A stretch of DNA of 64,000 nt. Source: Roseovarius confluentis. GTDB taxonomy: Bacteria > Pseudomonadota > Alphaproteobacteria > Rhodobacterales > Rhodobacteraceae. The notes below the pieces were generated by a model. The model was given only the letters and a program-made list of their open reading frames with translations, did no database searches and was not told the DNA's origin. How positions within the stretch are numbered: position 1 is the stretch's first letter; every line of letters starts with the position of its first letter. The position numbers and the translations under genes were made by a program. The DNA is taken from the NCBI RefSeq assembly GCF_002917925.1, contig NZ_PPFE01000004.1:248001-312000 (forward strand), written 5' to 3'. This document shows positions 53,418 to 64,000 of the stretch, one piece after another.

Positions 53418-55751
53418 TCACTCGGCCGTGAGTAACGGCGGCTTCTTGCCCGAAAGGCGCGGATGCTCCGGCCCTTCGATGCGCAGGTCGATCTGGCCGT
53501 CCTTGACGCCGACCTTGACCACACCGCCCTTGGCGAGCTTGCCGAACAGCAGTTCTTCTGCCAGCGGCTTCTTGATGTGTTCCTGGATCACGCGGCCAAG
53601 CGGACGCGCGCCCATCTTGTCATCGTAGCCCTTGTCGGCCAGCCATTCGGCGGCGGGCTTCGTCAGTTCGATGGTCACGTTGCGATCCATCAGCTGCGCC
53701 TCGAGTTGCAGCACGAACTTTTCGACCACTTGCAGGATGACATCCTTGGGCAGCGCGCCGAAGGAGATGACCGCATCCAGCCGGTTGCGGAATTCCGGCG
53801 TGAAGGTGCGTTCGATCGCGGCGGTATCTTCGCCCTCGCGGCTGTCGCGGCCAAAGCCGATGGCCGACTTGGCAAGCTCGGTGGCGCCGGCGTTCGAGGT
53901 CATGATCAGGACCACGTTGCGGAAGTTCACCGTGCGGCCGTTGTGATCGGTCAGGTTGCCGTGGTCCATCACCTGCAGAAGGATGTTGAACACGTCCGGG
54001 TGAGCCTTTTCGATCTCGTCCAGCAGCAGCACGCAATGCGGGTGCTGGTCGACGCCATCGGTCAGAAGGCCGCCCTGGTCGAAGCCGACATAGCCCGGAG
54101 GTGCGCCAATGAGGCGCGAGACAGCGTGTTTCTCCATGTATTCGGACATGTCGAAGCGCAGAAGTTCCACGCCCAGCGTATCGGCCAGCTGTTGCGCCAC
54201 CTCGGTCTTGCCCACGCCGGTGGGGCCGGCGAAGAGGTAGTTGCCGATGGGCTTTTCAGGCTCGCGCAGACCGGCCCGGGACAGCTTGATCGCCGCCGAC
54301 AGCGCCTCGATCGCAGTGTCCTGACCGAAGACGACGCGTTTGAGCGAGCCTTCAAGATCCTTGAGAACCGCGGCATCGTCCTTGGAGACGTTTTTCGGGG
54401 GAATGCGGGCAATCTTGGCCACGACATTCTCGATCTCCTTGGGGCCGATTGACTTGCGTCGCTTGGAGGCCGCCACGAGATGCTGTGCGGCACCGGCTTC
54501 GTCGATGACATCGATGGCCTTGTCGGGCAGCTTGCGGTCGTTGATGTAGCGCGCCGAAAGGTCCACCGCGGACTTGATGGCCTCTGCGGTGTACTTCACG
54601 CTGTGATGCTCCTCGAAATAGGGCTTGAGGCCCTTGAGGATCTTGATCGCGTCATCGACCGTGGGTTCGACCACGTCGATTTTCTGGAACCGGCGGGAAA
54701 GGGCGCGGTCCTTCTCGAAATGCTGGCGGAACTCCTTGAACGTGGTGGAGCCCATGCAACGCAGCTTGCCGCCTTGAAGCGCGGGCTTCAGCAGGTTGGA
54801 GGCGTCCATCGCGCCGCCAGAGGTGGCGCCGGCGCCGATGACGGTGTGAATCTCGTCGATGAAGAGCACCGCGTCGGGATGTTCCTCAAGCTCGGTCATG
54901 ACGGCCTTGAGCCGTTCCTCGAAATCACCGCGGTAGCGCGTGCCCGCAAGGAGCGCGCCCATGTCGAGCGAAAAGATGGTTGTCTTGGACAGGACCTTGG
55001 GTGTCTGGCCGCCGACGATCTTGTGCGCCAGGCCCTCGGCGATGGCGGTCTTGCCCACGCCGGGATCGCCCACCAGAAGCGGGTTGTTCTTGCGGCGGCG
55101 GCAGAGCACCTGGATGCAGCGCTCGACCTCGCTGTCGCGGCCAATCAGGGGGTCGACATCGCCCTGGCGGGATTTCTCGTTCAGATCGACGCAATATTTG
55201 GCCAGCGCGGATTCGCCATTCTCCACCTGCTCGCCCTCCGTGGAGGACTTGGCGGATTCGGATTCTTCCTCGCCCACGCCCTGCACCGGGCGGGATTCGC
55301 CGTAGGCGGGGTCCTTGGCGACGCCATGGGCGATGAAGTTGACCGCGTCGTAGCGGGTCATGTCCTGTTCCTGAAGGAAGTAGGCGGCGTTCGACTCGCG
55401 CTCGGCGAAGATGGCGACGAGCACGTTGGCGCCCGTGACCTCGGTGCGGCCGGAGGATTGCACATGGATGGCGGCGCGCTGGATAACGCGCTGGAAGGCG
55501 GCGGTCGGAACCGCCTCGGAGCCTTCGATGTCGGTAACTAGGTTGGACAGGTCATCGTCGATGAATTCGACCAGCGTGGTGCGCAGGTCCTCGGTATCGA
55601 CACTGCACGCCTTCATCACGCGGGCCGCATCGGGCTCGTCGATCAGGGCGAGCAGGAGGTGTTCCAGCGTCGCGAATTCATGTTGCCGAGCATTGGCCAG
55701 GGCCAATGCGGCGTGGATTGCCTGTTCAAGGGTGTTCGAGAATGACGGCAC
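53418..55751 (-). CDS. clpA: ATP-dependent Clp protease ATP-binding subunit ClpA
   Basis: The 777-residue double-AAA+ unfoldase has the Clp N-domain (1-145), Walker A motifs [13 protein letters not shown] and [13 protein letters not shown], and the IGF-type loop for ClpP docking (SAIGFGRDS). It feeds proteins to ClpP. The start is a GTG at 55751 with GGGAG 6 nt upstream. The adaptor gene clpS, usually just upstream, is not present in this window. Confidence 0.96.
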   Translation of the reverse strand: MPSFSNTLEQAIHAALALANARQHEFATLEHLLLALIDEPDAARVMKACSVDTEDLRTTLVEFIDDDLSNLVTDIEGSEAVPTAAFQRVIQRAAIHVQSSGRTEVTGANVLVAIFAERESNAAYFLQEQDMTRYDAVNFIAHGVAKDPAYGESRPVQGVGEEESESAKSSTEGEQVENGESALAKYCVDLNEKSRQGDVDPLIGRDSEVERCIQVLCRRRKNNPLLVGDPGVGKTAIAEGLAHKIVGGQTPKVLSKTTIFSLDMGALLAGTRYRGDFEERLKAVMTELEEHPDAVLFIDEIHTVIGAGATSGGAMDASNLLKPALQGGKLRCMGSTTFKEFRQHFEKDRALSRRFQKIDVVEPTVDDAIKILKGLKPYFEEHHSVKYTAEAIKSAVDLSARYINDRKLPDKAIDVIDEAGAAQHLVAASKRRKSIGPKEIENVVAKIARIPPKNVSKDDAAVLKDLEGSLKRVVFGQDTAIEALSAAIKLSRAGLREPEKPIGNYLFAGPTGVGKTEVAQQLADTLGVELLRFDMSEYMEKHAVSRLIGAPPGYVGFDQGGLLTDGVDQHPHCVLLLDEIEKAHPDVFNILLQVMDHGNLTDHNGRTVNFRNVVLIMTSNAGATELAKSAIGFGRDSREGEDTAAIERTFTPEFRNRLDAVISFGALPKDVILQVVEKFVLQLEAQLMDRNVTIELTKPAAEWLADKGYDDKMGARPLGRVIQEHIKKPLAEELLFGKLAKGGVVKVGVKDGQIDLRIEGPEHPRLSGKKPPLLTAE

Positions 55752-55939
55752 GGTGTGCTCCCTCTGCTTGGGCTAGGGCCGGTCCCACGACCTTCGCCTT
55801 ATATGATTAAAGTTTGGTCGATACAGGCCAGCCTTCAAGGACTTTTTTCCCAAACCCGTTCACTTTTCCCTTTCCTATCTTACAAAAGCTGCTTTTACAG
55901 GCCATGCCGTGACAATTTGGCCAGCCCGCGTGGGCGCGC
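55752..55939. other. AT-richer clpA upstream region
   Basis: The 188 bp between clpA and the 3' end of gloB contain no gene. Two short AT-rich patches (55797-55815 and 55860-55900) may hold the clpA promoter; I could not fix a convincing -35/-10 pair. Confidence 0.35.
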
Positions 55940-56707
55940 CTAGAAATTGTCCTTTCGGGTGCGGATTTCGGCGAACACGTCGGCGGCGTCGGCGCCCGTC
56001 ATGCCCAGATGCGCCTGCACGGCGGGATCGGTGGCACGCAGGAAGGGGTTGGTGGCCAGTTCTTCGGACAGGGTGGAGGGAACGGTCGGTTTCCCTTGAT
56101 CGCGGGCGGCTTCGACCGCCTTGACCCTTGATATAAGCGCCGGATTGTCGGGATCAATAGTGACCGCGAAACGCCCGTTGGCGGCGGTGTATTCATGGCC
56201 CGAGCAGATGGTCGTGTCGGGCGGCAGGGCGGCCAGCTTCGACAGGCTGTCCCACATTTGCGGCATGGTGCCCTCGAAGACGCGGCCACAGCCCAAGGCC
56301 ATCAGGCTGTCGGCGGTGAAGGCGACCTTGCTGTCGGGGAAGTGAAAGGCGATGTGGCCGATGGTGTGACCCGAGACATCCATGACGGTGCCGGTGTCGG
56401 AGCCGATGGTGACCGTATCGCCGTCATTCAGCGCGATATCGAGTTTTGGCAGGCGGGAGGCGTCGGCGGCGTGGCCGACGACCTTTGCGTCATGTTCGGC
56501 CAGTAGCTCGTCCAGGCCCTGCACGTGGTCGGCATGGTGGTGGGTGATCAGCACATGCGTGGCGGACCAGCCCTTGTCGGCCAGCGCCTTGAGGATCGGC
56601 GCGGCCTCGGGGACATCGACGACGGCGGTGTCGCCGGTTTCGGGGTCGTGGGCGAGGAAGGCGTAGTTGTCCGAAAGGCACGGGACGGTTTCGATCTGCA
56701 ATGTCAT
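55940..56707 (-). CDS. gloB: Hydroxyacylglutathione hydrolase (glyoxalase II)
   Basis: The 255-residue metallo-beta-lactamase-fold enzyme has THHHADHVQGLDEL, a conserved His in VSGHTIGHIAF, and the GHEYTAANGRF and DNPAL segments of glyoxalase II, which releases D-lactate and glutathione. Divergent from the methyltransferase gene over 64 bp. Confidence 0.94.
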   Translation of the reverse strand: MTLQIETVPCLSDNYAFLAHDPETGDTAVVDVPEAAPILKALADKGWSATHVLITHHHADHVQGLDELLAEHDAKVVGHAADASRLPKLDIALNDGDTVTIGSDTGTVMDVSGHTIGHIAFHFPDSKVAFTADSLMALGCGRVFEGTMPQMWDSLSKLAALPPDTTICSGHEYTAANGRFAVTIDPDNPALISRVKAVEAARDQGKPTVPSTLSEELATNPFLRATDPAVQAHLGMTGADAADVFAEIRTRKDNF

Positions 56708-56771
56708 TGGTCCATCCTTGAATTCGTGGTTATGTTTGTTCCGAGAGTGACGGATCGAGGCGCGGGCTGCA

Positions 56772-57524
56772 ATGCATCTGGATGTGCAGGACCTGAGGAA
56801 TTTCTATTACCGCAACCAGCTGGGGCGTGCGGTGCAGAAAACCGTGGGCGCTGAGATCAGGGCGCTGTGGCCCGAAGCGAAGGGGCAGACAGTGGCCGGT
56901 TACGGCTTTGCCGTGCCGTTCCTGCGGCCCTACCTGAAAGACAGCCGGCGGGTGATCGCGCTGATGCCCGCGCCGCAGGGCGTGATCCACTGGCCCGCCG
57001 ACAAGCCCAATATCAGCGTTTTGTGCGAGGAAACGCTGTGGCCGCTGGAAACGGGGCGGGTCGACAAGCTGATGCTGGTGCATGGGCTGGAGACCTGTGA
57101 GCGGCCAGGTGAACTGTTGGAGGAATGCTGGCGGGTGCTGGGGCCGGGGGGATCGGCGCTCTTCGTGGTGCCGAACCGCGCCGGGCTGTGGTCGCGCAGT
57201 GACCGGACGCCGTTCGGGTACGGGCGACCCTATAGCCAGAGCCAGTTGGAGGCACAGCTGAAGACCCGCAATTTCCTGCCCGAGCGGCATGTGACCGCGC
57301 TTTACCAGCCGCCGTCGCACCGGAAATTCTGGCGTAAGACCGCGGGCATGTGGGAAAACATGGGCGGCAAGCTGTCGGTGGTGCTGAAAGGCGGGGTGCT
57401 GATCGTGCAGGCCACCAAACGGGTGCACGCGCCGACCGATCGCGGCTCGGCCATCCGGGACACGGTGCGCAGTCCGCTGGGGGTGCTGGCGCCGAAGCCG
57501 AAACCGGAGGCGAAGCCGGTTTAA
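56772..57524 (+). CDS. Class I SAM-dependent methyltransferase-like protein
   Basis: The 250-residue protein has a methyltransferase-type fold: a motif-I-like [14 protein letters not shown], a motif near [36 protein letters not shown] and a late basic tail. The glycine loop is degenerate (GYGFAVP), so cofactor binding should be tested. The substrate is unknown. Its stop overlaps the end of the convergent VanZ-like gene. Confidence 0.78.
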   Translation: MHLDVQDLRNFYYRNQLGRAVQKTVGAEIRALWPEAKGQTVAGYGFAVPFLRPYLKDSRRVIALMPAPQGVIHWPADKPNISVLCEETLWPLETGRVDKLMLVHGLETCERPGELLEECWRVLGPGGSALFVVPNRAGLWSRSDRTPFGYGRPYSQSQLEAQLKTRNFLPERHVTALYQPPSHRKFWRKTAGMWENMGGKLSVVLKGGVLIVQATKRVHAPTDRGSAIRDTVRSPLGVLAPKPKPEAKPV

Positions 57525-57880
57525 CGGCGCCGGAAGGCTGCGCGAAACCCCCACCCCAGGGCGAGGCCCAGCCCGACGCCGAGCGCATCGGCCAGCAGGT
57601 CCAGCCATTCGGCGCCGCGCCCGAAGGCTGGCTGGATCACCTCGATCGCCGCGCCGAACGCGATGTAGACGGGCGCGAGGCGCAGGGCGCGGCGCGGTTC
57701 GGTCACGGCCATGGGCAGGATCAGGGCCGCGAAGGCCAGAAGGTGAAGCACCTTGTCGTGCAATGTGAACGGCGGGGGGTGCCCGTGCGACGGCCAAAGC
57801 GTGGTGACAAGGATGCCGAGCGCGAGCGCCAGGGTCAGGACGTGGGCGAGACGTAGACTGAAGGGGGCGGGACGGGTCAT
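57521..57880 (-). CDS. VanZ-like small membrane protein
   Basis: The 119-residue protein has about four hydrophobic segments with [15 protein letters not shown] and [23 protein letters not shown], the VanZ-family pattern. The role is not known. It overlaps the methyltransferase stop by 4 bp from the opposite strand. Confidence 0.78.
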   Translation of the reverse strand: MTRPAPFSLRLAHVLTLALALGILVTTLWPSHGHPPPFTLHDKVLHLLAFAALILPMAVTEPRRALRLAPVYIAFGAAIEVIQPAFGRGAEWLDLLADALGVGLGLALGWGFRAAFRRR

Positions 57881-58033
57881 CAGGCGTCCTTAGGGAGATG
57901 GAGCACGCTGTGCAACGTGGAAGAAAGTGGGCCCACATGCGCGTGCTTGAGAGTGTGGTAGCGTTAACGGCTTTTGATGCGCCAAAACCCTTTGATGCCT
58001 GACTTCTGTGCAGGTTGCGCAGGAAGGAATCGC

Positions 58034-58066
58034 AAAAAAGCGACGAAAAGTTACGATTTTTGTCGC
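58034..58066 (-). terminator. Leftward terminator-like hairpin in the atp leader
   Basis: On the minus strand a 10-bp stem (one G-U pair, 7-nt loop TCGTAAC) is followed directly by six T. No annotated gene on that strand ends here, so it would end an unknown short transcript. Confidence 0.6.
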
Positions 58067-58230
58067 AATAAAATTGCGCATTCGGTCGCAGAGCGCGTAA
58101 GTCATTGAAAAGTAAGGGCGACCGCCGGGGTCTTAGTCCGTCCTGCTGGCTTGCGAGGTTCACAACGGTCTGCTAAACCGCCCACGAAAATCGATGTCTC
58201 GCGAGTTTCATCGTCTCTAACCACCCTGGT

Positions 58231-58258
58231 AAAGACGGCCTTTGCGCCGTCTTTTGTC
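58231..58258 (+). terminator. Rightward terminator-like hairpin before atpH
   Basis: A perfect 9-bp stem (AAAGACGGC/GCCGTCTTT, loop CTTTGC) is followed by T residues, ending about 35 nt before the atpH start. It could be an attenuator of the atp operon or the end of a small RNA. Confidence 0.65.
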
Positions 58259-58290
58259 GAGCCGGGGTCAGAACTATCGGAAGGGTGGAC

Positions 58291-58851
58291 GTGTCCGAAC
58301 CAGCTTCGATCTCCTCCGGCATTGCCGAACGCTATGCCACTGCCATTTTCGAGCTTTCCAAAGATGCCAACTCGCTGGACAAGCTTGAAACGAACCTCGC
58401 CGATCTTTCCGCCGCTCTTGATGACAGTGCCGATCTGCGTGACCTGCTCAGCAGCCCGGTTGTCAGCCGGGAAGATCAGGAACGCGCCATCACGGCGGTT
58501 GCGGACAAGATGGGGCTCGTGCCCGAACTGAAGAACGGCCTGGCGCTGATGGCGCAGAAACGCCGCCTGTTCGCGGTGCCGCAACTGGTGCGCCAGCTGA
58601 ACGAGCGTATCGCGGACCACAAGGGCGAAGTGACCGCCGATGTGACCAGCGCCGTCAAGCTGACCGACGCACAGTCGAAGAAGCTGGCCGAGACGCTGAA
58701 AAGCACCGTCGGAAAAGACGTGAAGATCAATGCGACCGTCGATGAAAGCCTCATTGGCGGTCTTGTCGTAAAGGTGGGCTCGAAGATGATCGACACGTCG
58801 ATCCGCTCGCGCCTCAATTCCCTACAGAATGCAATGAAAGAGGTCGGATAA
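58291..58851 (+). CDS. atpH: ATP synthase F1 subunit delta
   Basis: The 186-residue stalk subunit begins [19 protein letters not shown] and ends with the conserved block [24 protein letters not shown]. Of two GTG codons, 58291 has AAGGG at a proper distance; 58285 is too close. First gene of atpHAGDC; Fo genes are elsewhere, as usual in alphaproteobacteria. Confidence 0.95.
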   Translation: MSEPASISSGIAERYATAIFELSKDANSLDKLETNLADLSAALDDSADLRDLLSSPVVSREDQERAITAVADKMGLVPELKNGLALMAQKRRLFAVPQLVRQLNERIADHKGEVTADVTSAVKLTDAQSKKLAETLKSTVGKDVKINATVDESLIGGLVVKVGSKMIDTSIRSRLNSLQNAMKEVG

Positions 58852-60390
58852 ATGGGTATCCAAGCTGCAGAGATTTCTGCGATCCTTAAGGACCAGATCA
58901 AGAATTTCGGCCAGGAGGCCGAAGTTGCCGAGGTGGGTCGCGTGCTGTCAGTCGGTGACGGGATTGCCCGTGTGCACGGCCTCGACAATGTGCAGGCCGG
59001 TGAGCTGGTGGAATTCCCCGGCAACATCATGGGCATGGCGCTGAACCTGGAAAACGACAACGTCGGTGTCGTGATCTTCGGTTCGGACCGCGACATCAAG
59101 GAAGGCGACACCGTCAAGCGCACCAAGTCGATCGTGGACGTTCCGATCGGTGACGAGCTGCTGGGCCGAGTCGTGGACGGCCTTGGCAACCCGCTGGACG
59201 GCAAGGGCCCGATCAAGGCCAAGAGCCGCGGCGTTGCCGACGTGAAAGCGCCGGGCATCATCCCGCGTAAATCGGTTCATGAACCGATGGCAACCGGCCT
59301 GAAATCGGTCGACGCGATGATCCCCGTTGGCCGTGGCCAGCGCGAGCTGATCATTGGCGACCGCCAGACCGGCAAGACCGCAATCGCGCTCGATACGATG
59401 CTGAACCAGAAGTCGTATAACGACGCGGCCGGTGACGACGAGAGCAAGAAACTTTACTGCGTCTACGTCGCCGTCGGCCAGAAGCGGTCGACCGTGGCGC
59501 AGCTGGTGAAGAAGCTGGAAGAAGCCGGCGCGATGGAATACTCCATCGTCGTGGCCGCCACCGCATCCGACCCCGCGCCGATGCAGTTCCTGGCGCCCTA
59601 TTCGGCGACCGCCATGGCGGAGCATTTCCGCGACAACGGCCGCCACGCGCTGATCGTGTACGATGACCTGTCGAAACAGGCCGTGGCCTATCGCCAGATG
59701 TCGCTGCTGCTGCGCCGCCCGCCGGGCCGCGAAGCCTATCCGGGTGACGTTTTCTACCTGCACTCCCGTCTGCTGGAGCGTTCGGCGAAGCTGAACGAGG
59801 ACAACGGCTCGGGCTCGCTGACGGCGCTGCCGATCATCGAGACCCAAGGCGGCGACGTGTCGGCGTTTATTCCGACCAACGTGATCTCGATCACCGACGG
59901 TCAGATCTTCCTGGAAACGGAACTGTTCTACCAGGGCATCCGCCCCGCCGTGAACACCGGTCTGTCAGTGTCGCGCGTGGGCTCTTCGGCCCAGACCAAC
60001 GCGATGAAGTCGGTCGCGGGTCCGGTGAAACTGTCACTGGCCCAGTATCGTGAGATGGCGGCCTTCGCCCAGTTCGGTTCGGACCTCGACGCCTCGACCC
60101 AGCAGCTGCTGAACCGGGGCGAGCGTCTGACCGAGCTGATGAAGCAGCCGCAGTATTCGCCGCTGACCAACGCCGAGATCGTCTGCGTCATCTACGCGGG
60201 CACCAACGGGTACCTCGACAAGATCAAGGTCGACCAGGTTGGCCGGTTCGAGGATGGTCTGCTGAACCACATGCGCAGCAAGCGTAAGGACGTTCTTGAC
60301 TGGATCACCAACGAGGATCCCAAGATCAAGGGCGACGCCGAAGACAAGCTCAAGTCGGCCATCGAAGAGTTCGCAGCCGACTTCGGATAA
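58852..60390 (+). CDS. atpA: ATP synthase F1 subunit alpha
   Basis: The 512-residue non-catalytic nucleotide-binding subunit has the Walker A loop GDRQTGKTA, the ATP synthase alpha/beta signature (near [14 protein letters not shown]) and full length. Its ATG directly follows the atpH stop. Confidence 0.98.
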   Translation: MGIQAAEISAILKDQIKNFGQEAEVAEVGRVLSVGDGIARVHGLDNVQAGELVEFPGNIMGMALNLENDNVGVVIFGSDRDIKEGDTVKRTKSIVDVPIGDELLGRVVDGLGNPLDGKGPIKAKSRGVADVKAPGIIPRKSVHEPMATGLKSVDAMIPVGRGQRELIIGDRQTGKTAIALDTMLNQKSYNDAAGDDESKKLYCVYVAVGQKRSTVAQLVKKLEEAGAMEYSIVVAATASDPAPMQFLAPYSATAMAEHFRDNGRHALIVYDDLSKQAVAYRQMSLLLRRPPGREAYPGDVFYLHSRLLERSAKLNEDNGSGSLTALPIIETQGGDVSAFIPTNVISITDGQIFLETELFYQGIRPAVNTGLSVSRVGSSAQTNAMKSVAGPVKLSLAQYREMAAFAQFGSDLDASTQQLLNRGERLTELMKQPQYSPLTNAEIVCVIYAGTNGYLDKIKVDQVGRFEDGLLNHMRSKRKDVLDWITNEDPKIKGDAEDKLKSAIEEFAADFG

Positions 60391-60405
60391 GGGGGTGACG
60401 AGGCA

Positions 60406-62735
<2,330 letters not shown>

Positions 62736-62759
62736 GCGTGGGTTTTCACCCACCCTACG
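62736..62759 (+). repeat. Dispersed hairpin repeat, copy D, inside the atp operon
   Basis: Identical to copy B over the core GTGGGTTTTCACCCAC and CCTACG, starting on the base after the atpD stop. It lies in the 75-bp atpD-atpC spacer. GAAGCCTGGCG follows at 62780-62790, as near copy A. Confidence 0.88.
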
Positions 62760-62810
62760 GATAGATCCGCGGGGTGGGAGAAGCCTGGCGCGACAGAAAC
62801 GGAGGCCAAT

Positions 62811-63254
62811 ATGGCTGATACAGTGCAATTCGACCTGGTGAGCCCCGAGCGCCTGCTGGCGTCGATCGAGGTGACGCAGGTGCAGATCCCTGGCAGCGAC
62901 GGCGACATGACGGCGATGGCCGACCACGCGCCGCTGATCACGACGCTGCGCCCCGGTGTCGTCAGCGTGTCCGGCCCGGAGGGCGACAAGGAGTATGTCG
63001 TCACCGGTGGTTTCGCCGAGATCAACGCCGACTCGATCTCGGTCCTGGCCGAACGCGCGCTGCCGCGCGAGGACATGACGCAGGACGAGTTTCAGAAGAT
63101 GGTCGACGAGGCTACCGACCGCCTGGCCAAAGCGCAGGAAACCTTCGTCAACGAGCCCGGCCCGGTGGACGACGCGGCGAAACTGCTGTCCGACATGGTG
63201 GCGATGGGCGACCAGATCGGTCTTTCGACCTCGTCCAAGGCCCCCGCTCCCTGA
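62811..63254 (+). CDS. atpC: ATP synthase F1 subunit epsilon
   Basis: The 147-residue subunit has the N-terminal beta-sandwich ([39 protein letters not shown]) and a modified C-terminal part (about residues 85-147, with [15 protein letters not shown]). GGAGG lies 5 nt before the ATG. Last gene of the operon. Confidence 0.95.
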   Translation: MADTVQFDLVSPERLLASIEVTQVQIPGSDGDMTAMADHAPLITTLRPGVVSVSGPEGDKEYVVTGGFAEINADSISVLAERALPREDMTQDEFQKMVDEATDRLAKAQETFVNEPGPVDDAAKLLSDMVAMGDQIGLSTSSKAPAP

Positions 63255-63280
63255 GCGCGGTCGGGCAAAAGACATGTTTC

Positions 63281-63317
63281 GGAAAGGGCCCACAAATGTC
63301 GGGCCCTTTTCCTTTTT
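63281..63317 (+). terminator. Intrinsic terminator of the atp operon
   Basis: Stem AAAGGGCCC/GGGCCCTTT with a 9-nt loop, extended by GG/CC across a bulge, is followed by TTTTT, about 30 nt after the atpC stop. Confidence 0.85.
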
Positions 63318-63378
63318 GTTTAGCAATTTCGCCGAAAAGCGATATTAGAACCAATTGTGTGACGGCGCGCGGCGGTAG

Positions 63379-63729
63379 ATGAAGTATCTTGTCAATCAGA
63401 CCATGGGGATTGAACAGGGCGACGACGTCCTGTTCTCCGACTACGAGGATGGTGGCGAGATGTGGACCGGCACCGGCGCCCGCGAACGCCGCCGCAAGGT
63501 GAAATTCGGGACGGCTTTCAAAGAGCCGCCTTCGGTGCATGTCAGCCTGTCGATGTGGGACATGGCAAGCGCGACGAACGCCCGCGCGGACGTTACCGCC
63601 GAGAACGTGGCCGCAACAGGGTTCGATGTGGTTTTCCGCACATGGGGTGACACGCGCGTGGCCCGCGCCCGCATCCGGTGGATGGCGATCGGCGCCGTCC
63701 CGCACGAGGACGACTGGCAGCTCTACTGA
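63379..63729 (+). CDS. H-type lectin domain protein
   Basis: The 116-residue protein matches the H-type lectin fold (PF09458 type): KVKFGTAFKEPPSVHVSLSMWDMAS, then VTAENVAATGFDVVFRTWGDTRVARARIRWMAIG. Animal members bind N-acetylgalactosamine; roles in bacteria are unknown. There is no signal peptide. It is convergent with prs and follows the atp terminator. Confidence 0.85.
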   Translation: MKYLVNQTMGIEQGDDVLFSDYEDGGEMWTGTGARERRRKVKFGTAFKEPPSVHVSLSMWDMASATNARADVTAENVAATGFDVVFRTWGDTRVARARIRWMAIGAVPHEDDWQLY

Positions 63730-63762
63730 AGAGTTTCGGGCCTCCGGCGGGGATAATTTTCG

Positions 63763-63798
63763 CCAGAGGAAGACGCGCGGGCATGCCTTTTCCTCTGG
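63763..63798. terminator. Inverted repeat between the lectin gene and prs
   Basis: A 9-bp inverted repeat (CCAGAGGAA/TTCCTCTGG) with an 18-nt loop lies between convergent genes and could serve both. No long T-run. Confidence 0.4.
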
Positions 63799-63846
63799 CC
63801 CCAATCAAACAATAGAGCGTGGCTCAGCCACTCGATCGGATCAGGC

Positions 63847-64000
63847 TCAGGTGCCGAACTGGCCTTCGTAGATGGGCTCCAGCGTCGGGGTCTCGAAGAG
63901 CGACGAGACGGACGTGCCGTTCCAGATGTTCAGGATTGCCTGGGCAAAGACCGGGGCGGTGGGGATGATGCGGATGTTGGGGGTGTTCTTGACCGCCTCG
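63847..64000 (-). CDS. prs: Ribose-phosphate pyrophosphokinase, C-terminal end (continues beyond window)
   Basis: The last 50 codons are visible: EAVKNTPNIRIIPTAPVFAQ, then AILNIWNGTSVSSLFETPTL and EPIYEGQFGT before TGA at 63849-63847. This C-terminus is characteristic of Prs, which makes PRPP from ribose-5-phosphate and ATP. The rest lies outside the window. Confidence 0.92.
   Translation of the reverse strand, partial: EAVKNTPNIRIIPTAPVFAQAILNIWNGTSVSSLFETPTLEPIYEGQFGT

Larger units (their letters stand above)
57881..58290. other. 410-bp leader region of the atp operon
   Basis: No coding frame stands out. It contains two terminator-like hairpins pointing in opposite directions (58034-58066 minus, 58231-58258 plus) and an AT-rich centre near 58020-58080. 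It probably holds the atp promoter and either an attenuator or one or two small RNA genes. Confidence 0.5.

Noticed and set aside
53463..55541. Two long plus-strand frames antisense to clpA
   Set aside because: They mirror ClpA codon structure and have no family features or ribosome binding sites.
58105..58133. Sigma-70 promoter starting with TTGAAA in the atp leader
   Set aside because: No acceptable -10 lies 16-18 bp downstream of it.

Overview
The window reads as a chromosomal segment of a marine Rhodobacteraceae (Roseobacter-group) alphaproteobacterium. This rests on high GC, an F1-only atpHAGDC cluster, a six-gene Mrp/Pha antiporter operon with subunits A and B fused, homospermidine synthase, UPF0262 and DUF2948 genes around murA-hisD, a Hint-domain protein, and sulfonate-type enzymes (HpsN-like, CuyA). 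Genes are densely packed, with many ATGA, TGATG and GTGA overlaps. I saw no CRISPR array, insertion sequence, integrase or prophage, so this is mostly core genome with a few accessory islands.

Layout. 1-880: 3' part of a TonB-like gene. 1135-4141: minus-strand operon of an HpsN/HisD-like dehydrogenase, CuyA and an Asp/Glu-type racemase, with two near-identical palindromes far upstream (4273-4323). 4326-9230: M50 protease, CobB-type deacylase, small unknowns, Gph-like phosphatase and an M20 peptidase. 9379-11045: panB-panC. 11307-19077: DUF2059, YcaQ-type glycosylase, SDR, KpsF/KdsD isomerase, TrhO, flavin reductase, pncA, a UDG-like protein and SseB-like protein. 19165-26179: cell-shape cluster mreB-(unknown)-mreC-mreD-mrdA-rodA-ghrA on the minus strand. 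26448-26522: tRNA-Thr(GGT). 26612-32467: a 56-codon ORF, murA, DUF2948, a frameshifted gene, hisD, UPF0262, phosphatase, NTF2-like and GNAT genes. 32758-34847: LpxR-like and Hint proteins. 35028-41096: mrp operon. 41219-42857: ArsR/AHSA1 pair and rpsD. 42942-47196: homospermidine synthase, hisC, tyrC and an extensin-like lipoprotein. 47255-57880: DUF2125, ChaC-like enzyme, a MotA/MotB-like pair with a very long coiled coil, an M23 protein, clpA, gloB, a methyltransferase and a VanZ-like protein. 58291-63254: atpHAGDC. Then an H-type lectin gene and the 3' end of prs.

The best candidate for an undescribed system is the hpsN-cuyA-racemase operon. Cysteate is the sulfonate analogue of aspartate, and HisD-fold enzymes oxidise an amino alcohol to an amino acid. 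The three genes could therefore form a route cysteinolate -> cysteate -> (racemisation) -> L-cysteate -> pyruvate + sulfite + ammonia. The enzyme families are seen in the sequence. The pathway order and substrates are inference.

Other structure outside genes: a dispersed hairpin repeat with core GTGGGT-N4-ACCCAC at four gene 3' ends, one of them inside the atp operon between atpD and atpC; two opposed terminator-like hairpins in the atp leader; a tandem double hairpin between convergent genes at 47204-47251; and a probable frameshift in a small membrane-anchored protein gene at 28562-29015.
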